From Escherichia coli DSM 30083 = JCM 1649 = ATCC 11775 (GTDB lineage: Bacteria; Pseudomonadota; Gammaproteobacteria; Enterobacterales; Enterobacteriaceae), in contig NZ_CP033092.2 in NCBI RefSeq assembly GCF_003697165.2, forward strand, positions 2,852,001 to 2,916,000: a stretch of DNA of 64,000 bases, in the 5' to 3' direction. Positions 52,601 to 61,776 of this stretch are shown here, in pieces (the first letter of the stretch is position 1; every line of letters starts with the position of its first letter). The notes under the pieces were generated by a model. That model searched no databases, had not been told where the DNA came from, and worked only from the letters and a program-made list of their open reading frames with translations. The translations under genes and the position numbers were made by a program.

Positions 52601-53126
52601 GTATATGGAGTTGCTGGAAAACGCCGTCGATGCGCTGAAAGCCGGACGCGAGCCGTCGCTGGAAGATCTCACCAGCCAGCAAACAGAAGTCGACCTGCGG
52701 ATGCCGTCGCTATTGCCAGATGATTTCATCCCTGACGTGAACACGCGTCTGTCGTTCTACAAACGTATTGCCAGCGCCAAAACGGAAAACGAACTGGAAG
52801 AGATCAAAGTCGAGCTTATCGATCGCTTCGGCCTGCTACCGGATCCGGCGCGTACCCTGCTGGATATTGCCCGTCTGCGCCAGCAAGCGCAGAAACTGGG
52901 GATCAGGAAGCTGGAAGGTAATGAGAAAGGCGGCGTGATCGAATTTGCCGAGAAGAATCACGTTAATCCGGCCTGGTTGATTGGTTTGCTGCAAAAACAG
53001 CCGCAGCATTACCGCCTTGATGGTCCGACGCGCCTGAAGTTTATTCAGGATTTGAGTGAGCGGAAAACGCGTATCGAATGGGTACGCCAGTTTATGCGTG
53101 AACTGGAAGAGAACGCGATCGCTTGA
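49680..53126 (+). CDS. mfd: Transcription-repair coupling factor Mfd
   Basis: 1148 residues from ATG 49680 (MPEQYRYTLPVKAG). It removes RNA polymerase stalled at DNA damage and recruits UvrA. Domains: UvrB-like 1-340, polymerase-interaction domain about 470-545 (VHLEHGVGRYAGM), RecG-like motor 575-950 with Walker A GDVGFGKTEV, DEEH box VDEEHRFGVRHK, and motif VI QLRGRVGRSHHQAYAW, then the TRCF C-terminal domain 1000-1148. Further upstream Met codons add 21 residues without a ribosome site. Confidence 0.97.
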   Translation: MPEQYRYTLPVKAGEQRLLGELTGAACATLVAEIAERHAGPVVLIAPDMQNALRLHDEISQFTDQMVMNLADWETLPYDSFSPHQDIISSRLSTLYQLPTMQRGVLIVPVNTLMQRVCPHSFLHGHALVMKKGQRLSRDALRTQLDSAGYRHVDQVMEHGEYATRGALLDLFPMGSELPYRLDFFDDEIDSLRVFDVDSQRTLEEVEAINLLPAHEFPTDKAAIELFRSQWRDTFEVKRDPEHIYQQVSKGTLPAGIEYWQPLFFSEPLPPLFSYFPANTLLVNTGDLENSAERFQADTLARFENRGVDPMRPLLPPQSLWLRVDELFSELKNWPRVQLKTEHLPTKAANANLGFQKLPDLAIQAQQKAPLDALRKFLETFDGPVVFSVESEGRREALGELLARIKIAPQRIMRLDEASDRGRYLMIGAAEHGFVDTMRNLALICESDLLGERVARRRQDSRRAINPDTLIRNLAELHIGQPVVHLEHGVGRYAGMTTLEAGGITGEYLMLTYANDAKLYVPVSSLHLISRYAGGAEENAPLHKLGGDAWSRARQKAAEKVRDVAAELLDIYAQRAAKEGFAFKHDREQYQLFCDSFPFETTPDQAQAINAVLSDMCQPLAMDRLVCGDVGFGKTEVAMRAAFLAVDNHKQVAVLVPTTLLAQQHYDNFRDRFANWPVRIEMISRFRSAKEQTQILAEVAEGKIDILIGTHKLLQSDVKFKDLGLLIVDEEHRFGVRHKERIKAMRANVDILTLTATPIPRTLNMAMSGMRDLSIIATPPARRLAVKTFVREYDSLVVREAILREILRGGQVYYLYNDVENIQKAAERLAELVPEARIAIGHGQMRERELERVMNDFHHQRFNVLVCTTIIETGIDIPTANTIIIERADHFGLAQLHQLRGRVGRSHHQAYAWLLTPHPKAMTTDAQKRLEAIASLEDLGAGFALATHDLEIRGAGELLGEEQSGSMETIGFSLYMELLENAVDALKAGREPSLEDLTSQQTEVDLRMPSLLPDDFIPDVNTRLSFYKRIASAKTENELEEIKVELIDRFGLLPDPARTLLDIARLRQQAQKLGIRKLEGNEKGGVIEFAEKNHVNPAWLIGLLQKQPQHYRLDGPTRLKFIQDLSERKTRIEWVRQFMRELEENAIA

Positions 53127-53270
53127 TGGTTAGATTAGGGGCGTTTCTGCGCCCCCATCTGCAACATTTACAAATTCTTTGCACTTCCCTGCACTATCCG
53201 ACACTGTCACCATCCATAATTCAGGCTTATCTGTTTATTACAATAACCTTATATTTATTATGGATTTTTG

Positions 53271-54233
53271 GTGATGATCAAAACGCATTTTTCTCGCTGG
53301 CTAACGTTTTTTACGTTCGCCGCTGCCGTGGCGCTGGCGCTACCGGCAAAAGCCAACACCTGGCCGCTGCCGCAAGCGGGCAGTCGTCTGGTTGGTGAAA
53401 ACAAATTTCATGTGGTGGAAAATGACGGTGGCTCTCTGGAAGCGATCGCCAAAAAATATAACGTCGGCTTTCTCGCTCTGTTACAGGCTAACCCCGGCGT
53501 TGATCCTTACGTACCGCGCGCGGGTAGCGTGTTAACGATCCCGTTGCAAACCCTACTTCCAGACGCGCCGCGCGAAGGCATTGTGATCAACATTGCGGAG
53601 CTGCGTCTCTATTACTACCCGCCGGGTAAAAATTCGGTAACCGTGTATCCCATCGGCATTGGTCAGTTAGGTGGTGACACGCTGACGCCAACGATGGTGA
53701 CTACCGTTTCAGACAAACGTGCAAACCCAACCTGGACGCCAACGGCAAACATCCGCGCGCGGTATAAGGCACAGGGAATTGAGTTGCCTGCGGTAGTGCC
53801 GGCAGGACCGGATAACCCAATGGGCCATCATGCGATTCGTCTGGCGGCCTATGGCGGCGTTTATTTGCTTCATGGTACGAACGCCGATTTCGGCATTGGC
53901 ATGCGGGTAAGTTCTGGCTGTATTCGTCTGCGGGATGACGATATCAAAACACTCTTTAGCCAGGTCACCCCAGGCACCAAAGTGAATATCATCAACACTC
54001 CGATAAAAGTCTCTGCCGAACCAAACGGTGCGCGTCTGGTTGAAGTACATCAGCCGCTGTCTGAGAAGATTGATGACGATCCGCAGCTGCTGCCAATTAC
54101 GCTGAATAGCGCAATGCAATCATTTAAAGATGCAGCACAAACTGACGCTGAAGTGATGCAACATGTGATGGATGTCCGTTCCGGGATGCCGGTGGATGTC
54201 CGCCGTCATCAAGTGAGCCCACAAACTCTGTAA
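53271..54233 (+). CDS. ldtC: L,D-transpeptidase LdtC
   Basis: 320 residues. Signal peptide, LysM (about 45-90: HVVENDGGSLEAIAKKYNVG), YkuD catalytic domain with HGTNADFGIGMRVSSGCIRL (His and Cys nucleophile). It anchors Braun lipoprotein to peptidoglycan. Start is GTG 53271 or ATG 53274; both keep the signal. Confidence 0.95.
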   Translation: MMIKTHFSRWLTFFTFAAAVALALPAKANTWPLPQAGSRLVGENKFHVVENDGGSLEAIAKKYNVGFLALLQANPGVDPYVPRAGSVLTIPLQTLLPDAPREGIVINIAELRLYYYPPGKNSVTVYPIGIGQLGGDTLTPTMVTTVSDKRANPTWTPTANIRARYKAQGIELPAVVPAGPDNPMGHHAIRLAAYGGVYLLHGTNADFGIGMRVSSGCIRLRDDDIKTLFSQVTPGTKVNIINTPIKVSAEPNGARLVEVHQPLSEKIDDDPQLLPITLNSAMQSFKDAAQTDAEVMQHVMDVRSGMPVDVRRHQVSPQTL

Positions 54234-54241
54234 AGCTCGGA

Positions 54242-54282
54242 TAAAAAAATCCCCGCGACACGGCATGTCGCGGGGAAAAAAT
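54242..54282 (-). terminator. bhsA terminator
   Basis: Stem CCCCGCGACA (54251-54260) with TGTCGCGGGG (54266-54275); on the minus strand it is followed by T7. The plus strand has only A after it. Confidence 0.88.
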
Positions 54283-54314
54283 CAGCAGTAGCAGGCATTA
54301 ATGAGGGTTAATGC

Positions 54315-54572
54315 TTATTTATAAATTACTGCTGTTCCATGGAGGGTATTCGGACCGGTTACAGAAGTAATACGGAAAGATTTTGCGCCCATCTCATCCG
54401 CTTTTTGCGCCAACTGCTCTTCCAGCGATCCCAGATTTGTCCCCGCGTTAGCACTGATAGTACCGACTTTTTGTTGGCCTTCTGGCGTGGACTGAACTTC
54501 GACAGCCGCAAAGCTGGCAAATGACATGGAGCTTAAAATCGCCGCAGCGATGAGGTTTTTTACGTTTTTCAT
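54315..54572 (-). CDS. bhsA: Stress-response outer-membrane protein BhsA
   Basis: 85 residues, YhcN/DUF1471 family. Signal peptide 1-22 ending SFASFAA, then VEVQSTPEGQQKVGTISANAG and LEEQLAQKADEMGAKSFRI. Affects biofilm, peroxide, acid and copper permeability in K-12. Repressed by ComR, encoded divergently. Confidence 0.95.
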   Translation of the reverse strand: MKNVKNLIAAAILSSMSFASFAAVEVQSTPEGQQKVGTISANAGTNLGSLEEQLAQKADEMGAKSFRITSVTGPNTLHGTAVIYK

Positions 54573-54812
54573 AATAGTGGCCTTATGCAGATGAATGACG
54601 TCGCAAGCAATTACTTAACGATCGATAACTAAATGATAGATGTGATCTGGATCACATACAAGATATTTTTTATAACAATCATTAATTAATTTAAAAACCT
54701 TTAAATTTCAGTTAAATATAAAGCGATTATTTTTATGGTTTCTGGACTGGTGAACGGAGGTGATTATTTTTATAATAACCTTTCATTCACAGTCACCAGG
54801 TACAACGGCATC

Positions 54813-55445
54813 ATGGCAACTGACTCAACACAATGTGTAAAAAAAAGCCGTGGCCGCCCAAAAGTGTTCGACAGGGATGCCGCGCTTGATAAGGCCATGA
54901 AATTGTTCTGGCAGCACGGTTATGAAGCGACTTCTCTTGCGGACCTCGTTGAAGCGACCGGAGCTAAAGCGCCCACGCTATACGCGGAATTTACCAACAA
55001 AGAGGGGTTATTCCGCGCCGTACTCGACCGCTATATCGATCGTTTTGCCGCCAAGCATGAAGCACAGCTGTTTTGTGAAGAGAAAAGCGTGGAGTCTGCG
55101 CTGGCTGACTATTTTGCTGCCATCGCCAACTGCTTTACCAGCAAAGACACTCCGGCTGGCTGCTTCATGATCAACAACTGCACCACCCTCTCCCCGGATT
55201 CAGGAGATATCGCCAATACGCTGAAATCACGCCATGCGATGCAAGAGCGCACTTTGCAGCAGTTTTTATGTCAACGACAAGCGCGCGGGGAAATCCCGAC
55301 CCACTGTGACGTGACGCATCTGGCAGAATTCCTTAATTGTATTATTCAGGGGATGTCGATCAGCGCACGCGAAGGTGCATCGCTGGAAAAACTGATGCAG
55401 ATTGCCCGAACGACTTTGCGTTTATGGCCGGAACTGCTGAAATAG
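54813..55445 (+). CDS. comR: TetR-family copper-responsive repressor ComR
   Basis: 210 residues from ATG 54813. N-terminal HTH: LFWQHGYEATSLADLVEATGAKAPTLYAEF (in pieces: YEATSLADLVEATG, APTLYAEF). Ligand domain with GCFMINN, several Cys residues. In K-12 it represses bhsA until copper appears. An upstream frame (54735) has no site that supports it. Confidence 0.94.
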   Translation: MATDSTQCVKKSRGRPKVFDRDAALDKAMKLFWQHGYEATSLADLVEATGAKAPTLYAEFTNKEGLFRAVLDRYIDRFAAKHEAQLFCEEKSVESALADYFAAIANCFTSKDTPAGCFMINNCTTLSPDSGDIANTLKSRHAMQERTLQQFLCQRQARGEIPTHCDVTHLAEFLNCIIQGMSISAREGASLEKLMQIARTTLRLWPELLK

Positions 55446-55450
55446 GTCGC

Positions 55451-55487
55451 AAAAAAAGCCCCTCAGCTTGAGCGAATGAGGGGCTAA
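55451..55487 (-). terminator. ycfJ terminator
   Basis: GCCCCTCA (55458-55465) with TGAGGGGC (55477-55484); on the minus strand T7 follows. Lies between converging comR and ycfJ. Confidence 0.88.
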
Positions 55488-55506
55488 ATTGCAGAGTACA
55501 ACCTTG

Positions 55507-56046
55507 TTATGCTTTGTTATTCAAAATCAGCTGCCCGTTGCTATCTAGCGGGATCTGCGTACCCGGATCGCGGTCCATTCGGATTTTGCCCTGCTGATCG
55601 CCAATCTTATAGGTCACATCATAACCGAGCATTTTTTCTGACTTGTCATACACCGTTTTACAACGCTGTTGCGTAGTCGTGTAAGTATCGCTTTCCTGGA
55701 GAGAGCCCTGGATCTGGTTACCTGCATATCCACCCCCCAGCGCCCCCACAACAGTGGCGACATCTTTACCGCGACCACCACCAAACTGATGCCCAATCAC
55801 GCCGCCAGCAACAGCGCCGAGCACCGACCCGGTAATGCGATTTTCATCCTGCACCGGTCGACGATGGGTCACTGTAACGTTGCGACACTCCTGACGCGGT
55901 GTTTTAACCGTTTCCTTGATTGGGGTTGCAGAAACAACCTGAGCGTATTGCGGGCCACGTTCAAACACGTTCAGACTGGCCACTGCCGCTACGCCCAGCG
56001 CAGCTGCGACACCAATCCCGATACCCGCCAACATTGACTTATTCAC
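55507..56046 (-). CDS. ycfJ: Glycine-zipper envelope protein YcfJ
   Basis: 179 residues from GTG 56046 (NKSMLAGIGIGVAAALGVAA). One N-terminal membrane helix, then a glycine-zipper segment (SVLGAVAGGVIGHQFGGGRG; VVGALGGGYAGNQIQG) of the Rick_17kDa type, and a C-terminal domain. Role unknown; envelope and biofilm links reported in K-12. Confidence 0.9.
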   Translation of the reverse strand: MNKSMLAGIGIGVAAALGVAAVASLNVFERGPQYAQVVSATPIKETVKTPRQECRNVTVTHRRPVQDENRITGSVLGAVAGGVIGHQFGGGRGKDVATVVGALGGGYAGNQIQGSLQESDTYTTTQQRCKTVYDKSEKMLGYDVTYKIGDQQGKIRMDRDPGTQIPLDSNGQLILNNKA

Positions 56047-56172
56047 GGGAATACCTCCTTCTTTGCTGTTATGCCAATCATGCAAGCGAAGGAGAAAAGC
56101 AGCTATCAGACAGAAGATGAAAAGCGCGGGAATGGCTGGAAATACTTAGGGATTCGGAGGAGTCTGAAGGAA

Positions 56173-56262
<90 letters not shown>

Positions 56263-56272
56263 TACAAGCCGA

Positions 56273-57577
56273 TTAATGCAACTTCAAACGTGGACGGATA
56301 ACGCGGTTAATACTCCCCACCAGCATCATTAATCCGGTTTTAAAGTAACCATGCAGCGCAATCTGGTGCATTCGGTACAGCGAGATGTATACAAAGCGCG
56401 CAATTCGTCCTTCAATCATCATTGAGCCGCGTGTCAGGTTACCCATCAGGCTACCGACGGTGGAAAAGTTCGACAGCGATACCAGCGAACCGTGATCTTT
56501 ATACTGATAATTTTTCAGCGGCTTACCGTTCATCTGCGCCAGAATGTTGTTCATTGCGCAGGTTGCCATCTGATGTGCGGCCTGAGCGCGCGGCGGAACA
56601 AAGCCCCCTTCCGGACGCGGGCATGACGCGCAGTCGCCAATAGCGTATATGTCTGGATCGCGAGTGGTTTGCAGCGTCGGTTCCACCACCAGCTGGTTGA
56701 TACGGTTGGTTTCAAGACCACCGATATCTTTCAGGAAGTCTGGCGCTTTGATCCCGGCTGCCCACACCATCAGATCAGCCTCAATATATTCGCCATCTTT
56801 AGTGTGCAGGCCGCCTTCATCAGCACTGGTGACCATGGTTTGCGTCAGCACGCGAACGCCTAGTTTCGTTAACTCACTATGGGCCGCAGCAGAGATACGT
56901 GGCGGCAATGCAGGCAAAATACGTTCGCCCGCTTCTACCAGCGTTACGTTCAGGGCTTCGTTGGTCAGACCTTTATAACCGTAACTGTGCAGTTGCTTGA
57001 CCGCGTTGTGCAATTCAGCGGAGAGTTCTACACCCGTCGCGCCGCCGCCGACAATCGCAATGTTTACTTTGCCATTCGCGCCCAGGTTGGCGGAGTATTT
57101 CAGGAACAGATTCAGCATCTCCTGGTGGAAGCGACGCGCCTGGTGCGGGTTATCGAGGAAAATGCAGTTCTCTTTGACACCTGGTGTATTGAAATCGTTA
57201 GAGGTGCTACCCAGCGCCATTACCAGGGTGTCATAGGCGATTTTACGTTCCGGAACCAGCAGTTCACCTTTCTCGTCGCGCAGTTCTGCAATAGTGATTG
57301 TTTTCGCTTCACGATCAATATCAATTACGGAACCCAGCTGGAACTGGAAACCATGATTGCGCGCATGGGCCAGATAGCTCAACGCATCGACGCCTTCATC
57401 AAGCGAGCCAGTCGCCACTTCGTGCAGCAGCGGTTTCCACAGGTGGCTGTGGTTACGATCGACCAGCGTAATTTTGGCTTTTTTCTTGCGTCCCAGCTTA
57501 TGCCCCAGCTGTGTTGCCATTTCCAGCCCACCAGCACCGCCGCCGACAATCACAATTTTTTTCAATGGCGTAGTCAA
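56273..57577 (-). CDS. ndh: NADH dehydrogenase II
   Basis: 434 residues, starting at TTG 57577 with AAGGGGG five bases upstream (K-12 has the same start). FAD-binding GGGAGGLEMATQLGH near the N-terminus, NADH-binding IVGGGATGVELSAELH around residues 175-190, IYAIGDCASCPRP. C-terminal amphipathic part for membrane association. Non-proton-pumping oxidation of NADH to quinone. FNR-repressed. Confidence 0.96.
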   Translation of the reverse strand: MTTPLKKIVIVGGGAGGLEMATQLGHKLGRKKKAKITLVDRNHSHLWKPLLHEVATGSLDEGVDALSYLAHARNHGFQFQLGSVIDIDREAKTITIAELRDEKGELLVPERKIAYDTLVMALGSTSNDFNTPGVKENCIFLDNPHQARRFHQEMLNLFLKYSANLGANGKVNIAIVGGGATGVELSAELHNAVKQLHSYGYKGLTNEALNVTLVEAGERILPALPPRISAAAHSELTKLGVRVLTQTMVTSADEGGLHTKDGEYIEADLMVWAAGIKAPDFLKDIGGLETNRINQLVVEPTLQTTRDPDIYAIGDCASCPRPEGGFVPPRAQAAHQMATCAMNNILAQMNGKPLKNYQYKDHGSLVSLSNFSTVGSLMGNLTRGSMMIEGRIARFVYISLYRMHQIALHGYFKTGLMMLVGSINRVIRPRLKLH

Positions 57578-57713
57578 CGTGACCCCCTTAAATTTATTAA
57601 CCAATTGTTAATTAATGGTTATTAACATAGCTCTTAATTAACAACAGGTTACAGCAATGAAAATGTTCTTCGCTATTGAGAATAACATGAATGGTGCATT
57701 GGTCATACCAAAA

Positions 57714-57727
57714 TTGATGTTAATCAA
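57714..57727. promoter_or_regulatory. FNR site upstream of ndh
   Basis: TTGATGTTAATCAA is a perfect TTGAT-N4-ATCAA palindrome about 140 bases before the ndh start codon. It fits the FNR repression known for ndh. The remainder of the 400-base gap holds the ndh promoter (AT-rich 57600-57700) and the BIME listed next. Confidence 0.85.
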
Positions 57728-57851
57728 GTTTTGTTGCTGAAAAGATAGGCGACTTTACCGGGTGAGATCAAAAAACAGAGTTTGTTGTTTATTATTTGAG
57801 CTGATTTGTGAGAATGATATAGAGTGAGGTGTGTATGGAGGGCGTTCGGTA

Positions 57852-57967
57852 GGCCTGATAAGAGGCGCATCAGGCATTGATGCTCGACTGTCGGATGCGG
57901 CGGAACGCCTTATCCAACCCACAGAATCCGGAGCGCATCAGGTACCGGCAAGGTTACCTGATGCGAC
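57852..57967. repeat. BIME (REP elements) between ndh and ycfP
   Basis: GCCTGATAAGAGGCGCATCAGGC at 57853-57875, TCGGATGCGGCGGAACGCCTTATCCAA around 57891-57917, and GCGCATCAGGT...ACCTGATGCGACG to 57967. At least three half-units. Confidence 0.85.
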
Positions 57968-57975
57968 GAGGGCAT

Positions 57976-58518
57976 TTACCCGAGGGTTTTGAACGCTTTA
58001 ATGCGCTGTAAATGCGGGGAGATATTCTTGAATTTGTGCGTCTGCTCTTCGTCCCAGACAATCTCGTAATAATGATGCAACTCTTCAGATGTCCGCTGGC
58101 TGTTAAGCGCTTCATCATTACGCGACAAAATCACCAGGCAACGATCGCGATTCTTCTCACGGAAGTTGGTCACACACTTAGTGGCAATATCGGCATACTC
58201 TTCCGGGCGATCAATCTTCCCTTCCATGTTCTCATAAGGGAACAAATTGGGGTTGAAGATCACCTGGCGGATATCACAGAGAAAACCAATCCGCTCAGCC
58301 CAATAACCGCCCAGACCAACACCACAAATGAGCGGGCGCTCGTCGACGTTCAGTTGCAACATTTTGTCCACTTCTTTGAGCAAATGCTGCATATCATGTT
58401 TCGGATGCCGCGTACTGTAGCTTATTAGCCGTACATCCGGGTCAATAAACTGCAATTGTAAGACTTTCTCGTGGTTACCCGGACTGTTAGAGTCAAAACC
58501 GTGCAAATAGATAATCAT
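57976..58518 (-). CDS. ycfP: Alpha/beta-hydrolase-like protein YcfP
   Basis: 180 residues, UPF0227. Hydrolase-fold features: [17 protein letters not shown] and a nucleophile-elbow position reading [13 protein letters not shown], where the usual Ser of G-x-S-x-G is Gly-Leu. A C-terminal His pairs with DEEQTHKF. Function unknown; activity is doubtful without the nucleophile. Start at 58518 overlaps nothing; the longer frame runs into nagZ. Confidence 0.93.
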
Positions 58519-58540
58519 CGCTTCCTCACATAAGCCAGGG

Positions 58541-59566
58541 TTAATGACCTGCCTTCTCTTCCTGCCAGCGTTCATGTAACTGATTCAGACGGGTGCTGAT
58601 CGCTTTCCAGCGAGCCGAGTCCATCAGTTCCTGTCGCGAAAATGAACCTTTATGATACAAACGTGTAACACGTTCTGCCTTGATCGGTGACAGATTATCT
58701 AACACGCTGACGGCCCCTTTACGATTATTGCAGACCAGGATCATATCGCAACCTGCATCCAGTGATGCCTGTCCACGCTCGGCATAACTGCCCATAATCG
58801 CTGCGCCTTCCATCGATAAATCGTCAGAGAAAATCACGCCGTCAAAACCCAATTCCTGACGCAAAACGGTTTTCAGCCAGTAGGGAGAACCGCTCGCCGG
58901 ACGCGGATCAACATCACTGTAGATCACATGCGCAGGCATAATGGCGTCGAGTTTATTTTCGCGGATTAAGGAACTGAAGACCGACATATCTTTAGCGCGA
59001 ATCTCCGCTTGCGGACGTGGGTCGCACGGTGTTTCTTTGTGTGAGTCTGCCGTTACTGCACCGTGACCTGGGAAGTGTTTCCCGGTAGTTTTCATTCCCG
59101 CTTCATGCATACCATCAATAAAACGGCTGGCAATTGCCAGGGCTTTTTGTGGATCGGCATGATAAGAACGCTCGCCAATCGCCGCGCTGATATGCCCGAC
59201 GTCCAGCACTGGCGCAAAGCTGATATCAATATCCATAGCAATCATTTCACTGGCCATCAACCAACCTGCCTCTTGCGCCAGTTTTCCGCCTTCTTCCATT
59301 CCCAACAGCGCAGCGAATGATTGTGCCGCTGGCAAGCGGGTAAAACCTTCACGAAAACGCTGCACGCGTCCACCTTCCTGATCTACCGCCACCACCAGAT
59401 GATTGCGCGATGCTGCGCGGATCTGGCGCACCAGTTCACGTAACTGGGCAGGATCATGATAGTTTCGCGTAAAGAGAATCAGCCCTCCCACCAGCGGATG
59501 CGCCAGTATTTCACGCTCTTCCGCGTCCAGTTCGTAACCTTCGACATCCAACATTACTGGACCCAC
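58541..59566 (-). CDS. nagZ: Beta-N-acetylhexosaminidase NagZ
   Basis: 341 residues, GH3. Motifs [21 protein letters not shown], the His-Asp dyad in [18 protein letters not shown], nucleophile Asp248 in [13 protein letters not shown]. It removes GlcNAc from anhydro-muropeptides in cytosolic cell-wall recycling. With ycfP, thiK and lpoB in one direction. Confidence 0.96.
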
Positions 59567-59576
59567 ACTGCTCTCC

Positions 59577-60401
59577 TTATTGTTTTATTAATAGCTGCCG
59601 CCACGTGTCATCGGCCAGCCTGATAAATTGTTGATCGCCGGTTTGTCGCCAGCGGTACTCAAACCACCCTGCTTTGAGCATCAGCAGCCAGGGAAACCAT
59701 CGCCTGACCTGACGCCATAATTGCGCCGGATAAATCTTCGCGCGAGTGGCATAGTCATTGACCAATTGCCGATGCTGGTCAATATTTTCCACCCACACCG
59801 CCGCCAGTTCCAGCGCGATATCACCATCTCCGGCATACTCCCAGTCGATGAGTTTTAACCCTGACGCGCTATGCACTAAATTTCCGGCGTGGACATCCAT
59901 ATGCAATGGACTTAAGCGTAAAAGCCGTGGTTCCCGCGCTTTGCGCAGACGTTTTAACATTCGCAGCCAACCCACTGTCCGCCGCGCCGGATCGCTTTGC
60001 TGCCAGTACAGTTCCAGTAACGGCAACAGCGTTATTCGCCAGCCAAAACGCGGTTGTTGATGTAGATAATACAGCAAGCCTGCCAGTTCGTTGGTATCCG
60101 GCAAATACGTTTTTACCTCGCCGGGCAGATAGTCGACCACCATCCAGTCACGGAGATATAAATGCGGCTTCGGTGCAATGCATGCGGGTAGTTGTGATAA
60201 AGCCCGATACTGGCGCAAGAACGCGGACTGCGGCGCATCAGGATCGTGCGGCTGACGCACAACAAAACGCTGGCCCTGATGTTCAATGAGAAAACTCCCG
60301 CCACTAAGCCCACTATTAAACGTCGTGACGGGATGAAACTGCGGGAAAAAGCGCGACAGCAATTCGTCGCGCGTGAGGGGATTATTGCTGCGAAACGGCA
60401 C
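59577..60401 (-). CDS. thiK: Thiamine kinase
   Basis: 274 residues, aminoglycoside/choline kinase fold. Catalytic loop HMDVHAGNLV and metal motif LIDWEYAGDGDIALELA. Phosphorylates thiamine for salvage. Overlaps lpoB by 20 bases. Confidence 0.95.
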   Translation of the reverse strand: MPFRSNNPLTRDELLSRFFPQFHPVTTFNSGLSGGSFLIEHQGQRFVVRQPHDPDAPQSAFLRQYRALSQLPACIAPKPHLYLRDWMVVDYLPGEVKTYLPDTNELAGLLYYLHQQPRFGWRITLLPLLELYWQQSDPARRTVGWLRMLKRLRKAREPRLLRLSPLHMDVHAGNLVHSASGLKLIDWEYAGDGDIALELAAVWVENIDQHRQLVNDYATRAKIYPAQLWRQVRRWFPWLLMLKAGWFEYRWRQTGDQQFIRLADDTWRQLLIKQ

Positions 60402-61023
60402 CTTTACCTGACCAGATAATTTCGCCCGTCTGCACCAGCATCAGCTGCATTTGTAGGGTCGGAGCGTTAACGTTGCCAGAGGCGCTGGAGTACAGCACGT
60501 AATGAGCGCCAACATTGCGGGCAATGCCTATGGCTTTACTACGGGTGCCTAAACTGTCCTGCGGCGACAAACCTAATTGTTGCTTAGCCATCGACAGCTG
60601 CTGGGCGGAAACCAGGGTAAATTTACCGTTATTAGCCAGCGCATTTCGCAGCGTTTCGGTCGCTTCTGCGGCATTCAACGAACCATTAGTACGGTTGTTA
60701 ACGCTATCAACCAGCAGGACGCTACCCGCAGTCACGCCGTCAGCCCCAAGCATCTTACTGACCATCGGCTGCATTGCGCCATTCCAGTCATAATGGCGAA
60801 TATGCGGCGCAGGCGGTGCAGTTTGATCTTCGTGCTCAATTGGGCCTGGCTGCTGCGGTATCGTCGGCACCGATGGCACTGTGGGGACAGGCTGTTGTGG
60901 CTCAGCAGGTTGTTCCGGCGCTGGTTTCACTTCTTCTACCGGTGCAGGTTCACGTTGCCCCACACACCCGGCAAGAAACATCGCCAGCGCGGTAATCAAG
61001 GCGTAGCGACTCATTTTTGTCAT
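60382..61023 (-). CDS. lpoB: Outer-membrane activator of PBP1B, LpoB
   Basis: 213 residues. Lipoprotein signal (ITALAMFLAGC), disordered Pro-rich linker (about 30-70), globular domain with HYDWNGAMQPMVSKMLGADGV that binds the UB2H domain of PBP1B. TTG one codon earlier is possible but ATG 61023 is used. Confidence 0.96.
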   Translation of the reverse strand: MTKMSRYALITALAMFLAGCVGQREPAPVEEVKPAPEQPAEPQQPVPTVPSVPTIPQQPGPIEHEDQTAPPAPHIRHYDWNGAMQPMVSKMLGADGVTAGSVLLVDSVNNRTNGSLNAAEATETLRNALANNGKFTLVSAQQLSMAKQQLGLSPQDSLGTRSKAIGIARNVGAHYVLYSSASGNVNAPTLQMQLMLVQTGEIIWSGKGAVSQQ

Positions 61024-61036
61024 CAAGATTCACCCC

Positions 61037-61414
61037 TTACAAATATAGATAAAGTCTGACTTTGTGCGCCCCCAGAAAATTGGCGCTGCCGTACAGCGTG
61101 ACCGCCGAATGTGCGGGAATGGTAACGCTGCGTGGCCTTTCCAGAGGATGCATCTCCAGCCCTCTGGCGTCATACCAGTAAAAACGATAATGAACGGTAA
61201 CGGGTTCTTGCCTTTCGTTATAAAGCGTTGAGGATGCTGAAGGTTGAATATCAGATGTCGAAAGGACGGGCTTTTCTGCACTGATGCCCGCAGCTAATAA
61301 AGATGACTCCATCACCAGCGATTGCTCATCATTCACCGGAATTTCCGGATGTGAACGACAGCCCACCAGCACTAACAACGCCAGAGACATCAGCCCAAAG
61401 CATCCTTTTCTCAT
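61037..61414 (-). CDS. ycfL: DUF1425 lipoprotein YcfL
   Basis: 125 residues. Lipobox SLALLVLVGC, then EIPVNDEQSLVMESSLLAAG and YNERQEPVTVHYRFYWYDARG (in pieces, DUF1425). Function unknown; its conserved place is between hinT and lpoB. Confidence 0.93.
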   Translation of the reverse strand: MRKGCFGLMSLALLVLVGCRSHPEIPVNDEQSLVMESSLLAAGISAEKPVLSTSDIQPSASSTLYNERQEPVTVHYRFYWYDARGLEMHPLERPRSVTIPAHSAVTLYGSANFLGAHKVRLYLYL

Positions 61415-61416
61415 CG

Positions 61417-61776
61417 TTACAGACCTTTATGCGCCAGCATTGGTCCCAGCGGACAGCCACCCAACAAATGCATATGGATGTGGTAAACCTCTTGTCCGCC
61501 ATGGCGGTTGGTGTTCATGATCAGACGATAGCCATCTTCGGCAATACCTTCTTGCTCAGCAATTTTTGCCGCTACGGTGATCATGCGTCCCAGCGCCTGC
61601 TCATGCTCAGCTGACACGTCGTTCACAGTCGGAATGAGGATATTCGGAATGATCAGAATATGCGTTGGCGCTTGCGGCGAAATATCGCGAAACGCCGTTA
61701 CCAGATCATCCTGGTAGACGATATCGGAGGGGATCTCACGACGAATAATTTTGCTGAATATAGTTTCTTCTGCCAC
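61417..61776 (-). CDS. hinT: Purine nucleoside phosphoramidase HinT
   Basis: 119 residues from GTG 61776 (AEETIFSKIIRREIPSDIV). HIT motif VYHIHMHLLGG with catalytic His101-type triad. Hydrolyses AMP-lysine and similar phosphoramidates. The residue after LLGG is Cys here, while K-12 and most HINT proteins have Arg (as recalled). Divergent from fhuE. Confidence 0.95.
   Translation of the reverse strand: MAEETIFSKIIRREIPSDIVYQDDLVTAFRDISPQAPTHILIIPNILIPTVNDVSAEHEQALGRMITVAAKIAEQEGIAEDGYRLIMNTNRHGGQEVYHIHMHLLGGCPLGPMLAHKGL

Noticed and set aside
53123..53398. 91-codon plus frame between mfd and ldtC
   Set aside because: It overlaps the ldtC signal peptide in another frame and covers the mfd 3' hairpin; no protein-like features.
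56879..57625. 248-codon plus-strand frame across ndh
   Set aside because: Antisense to ndh; codon usage and lack of start signals show it is a shadow.
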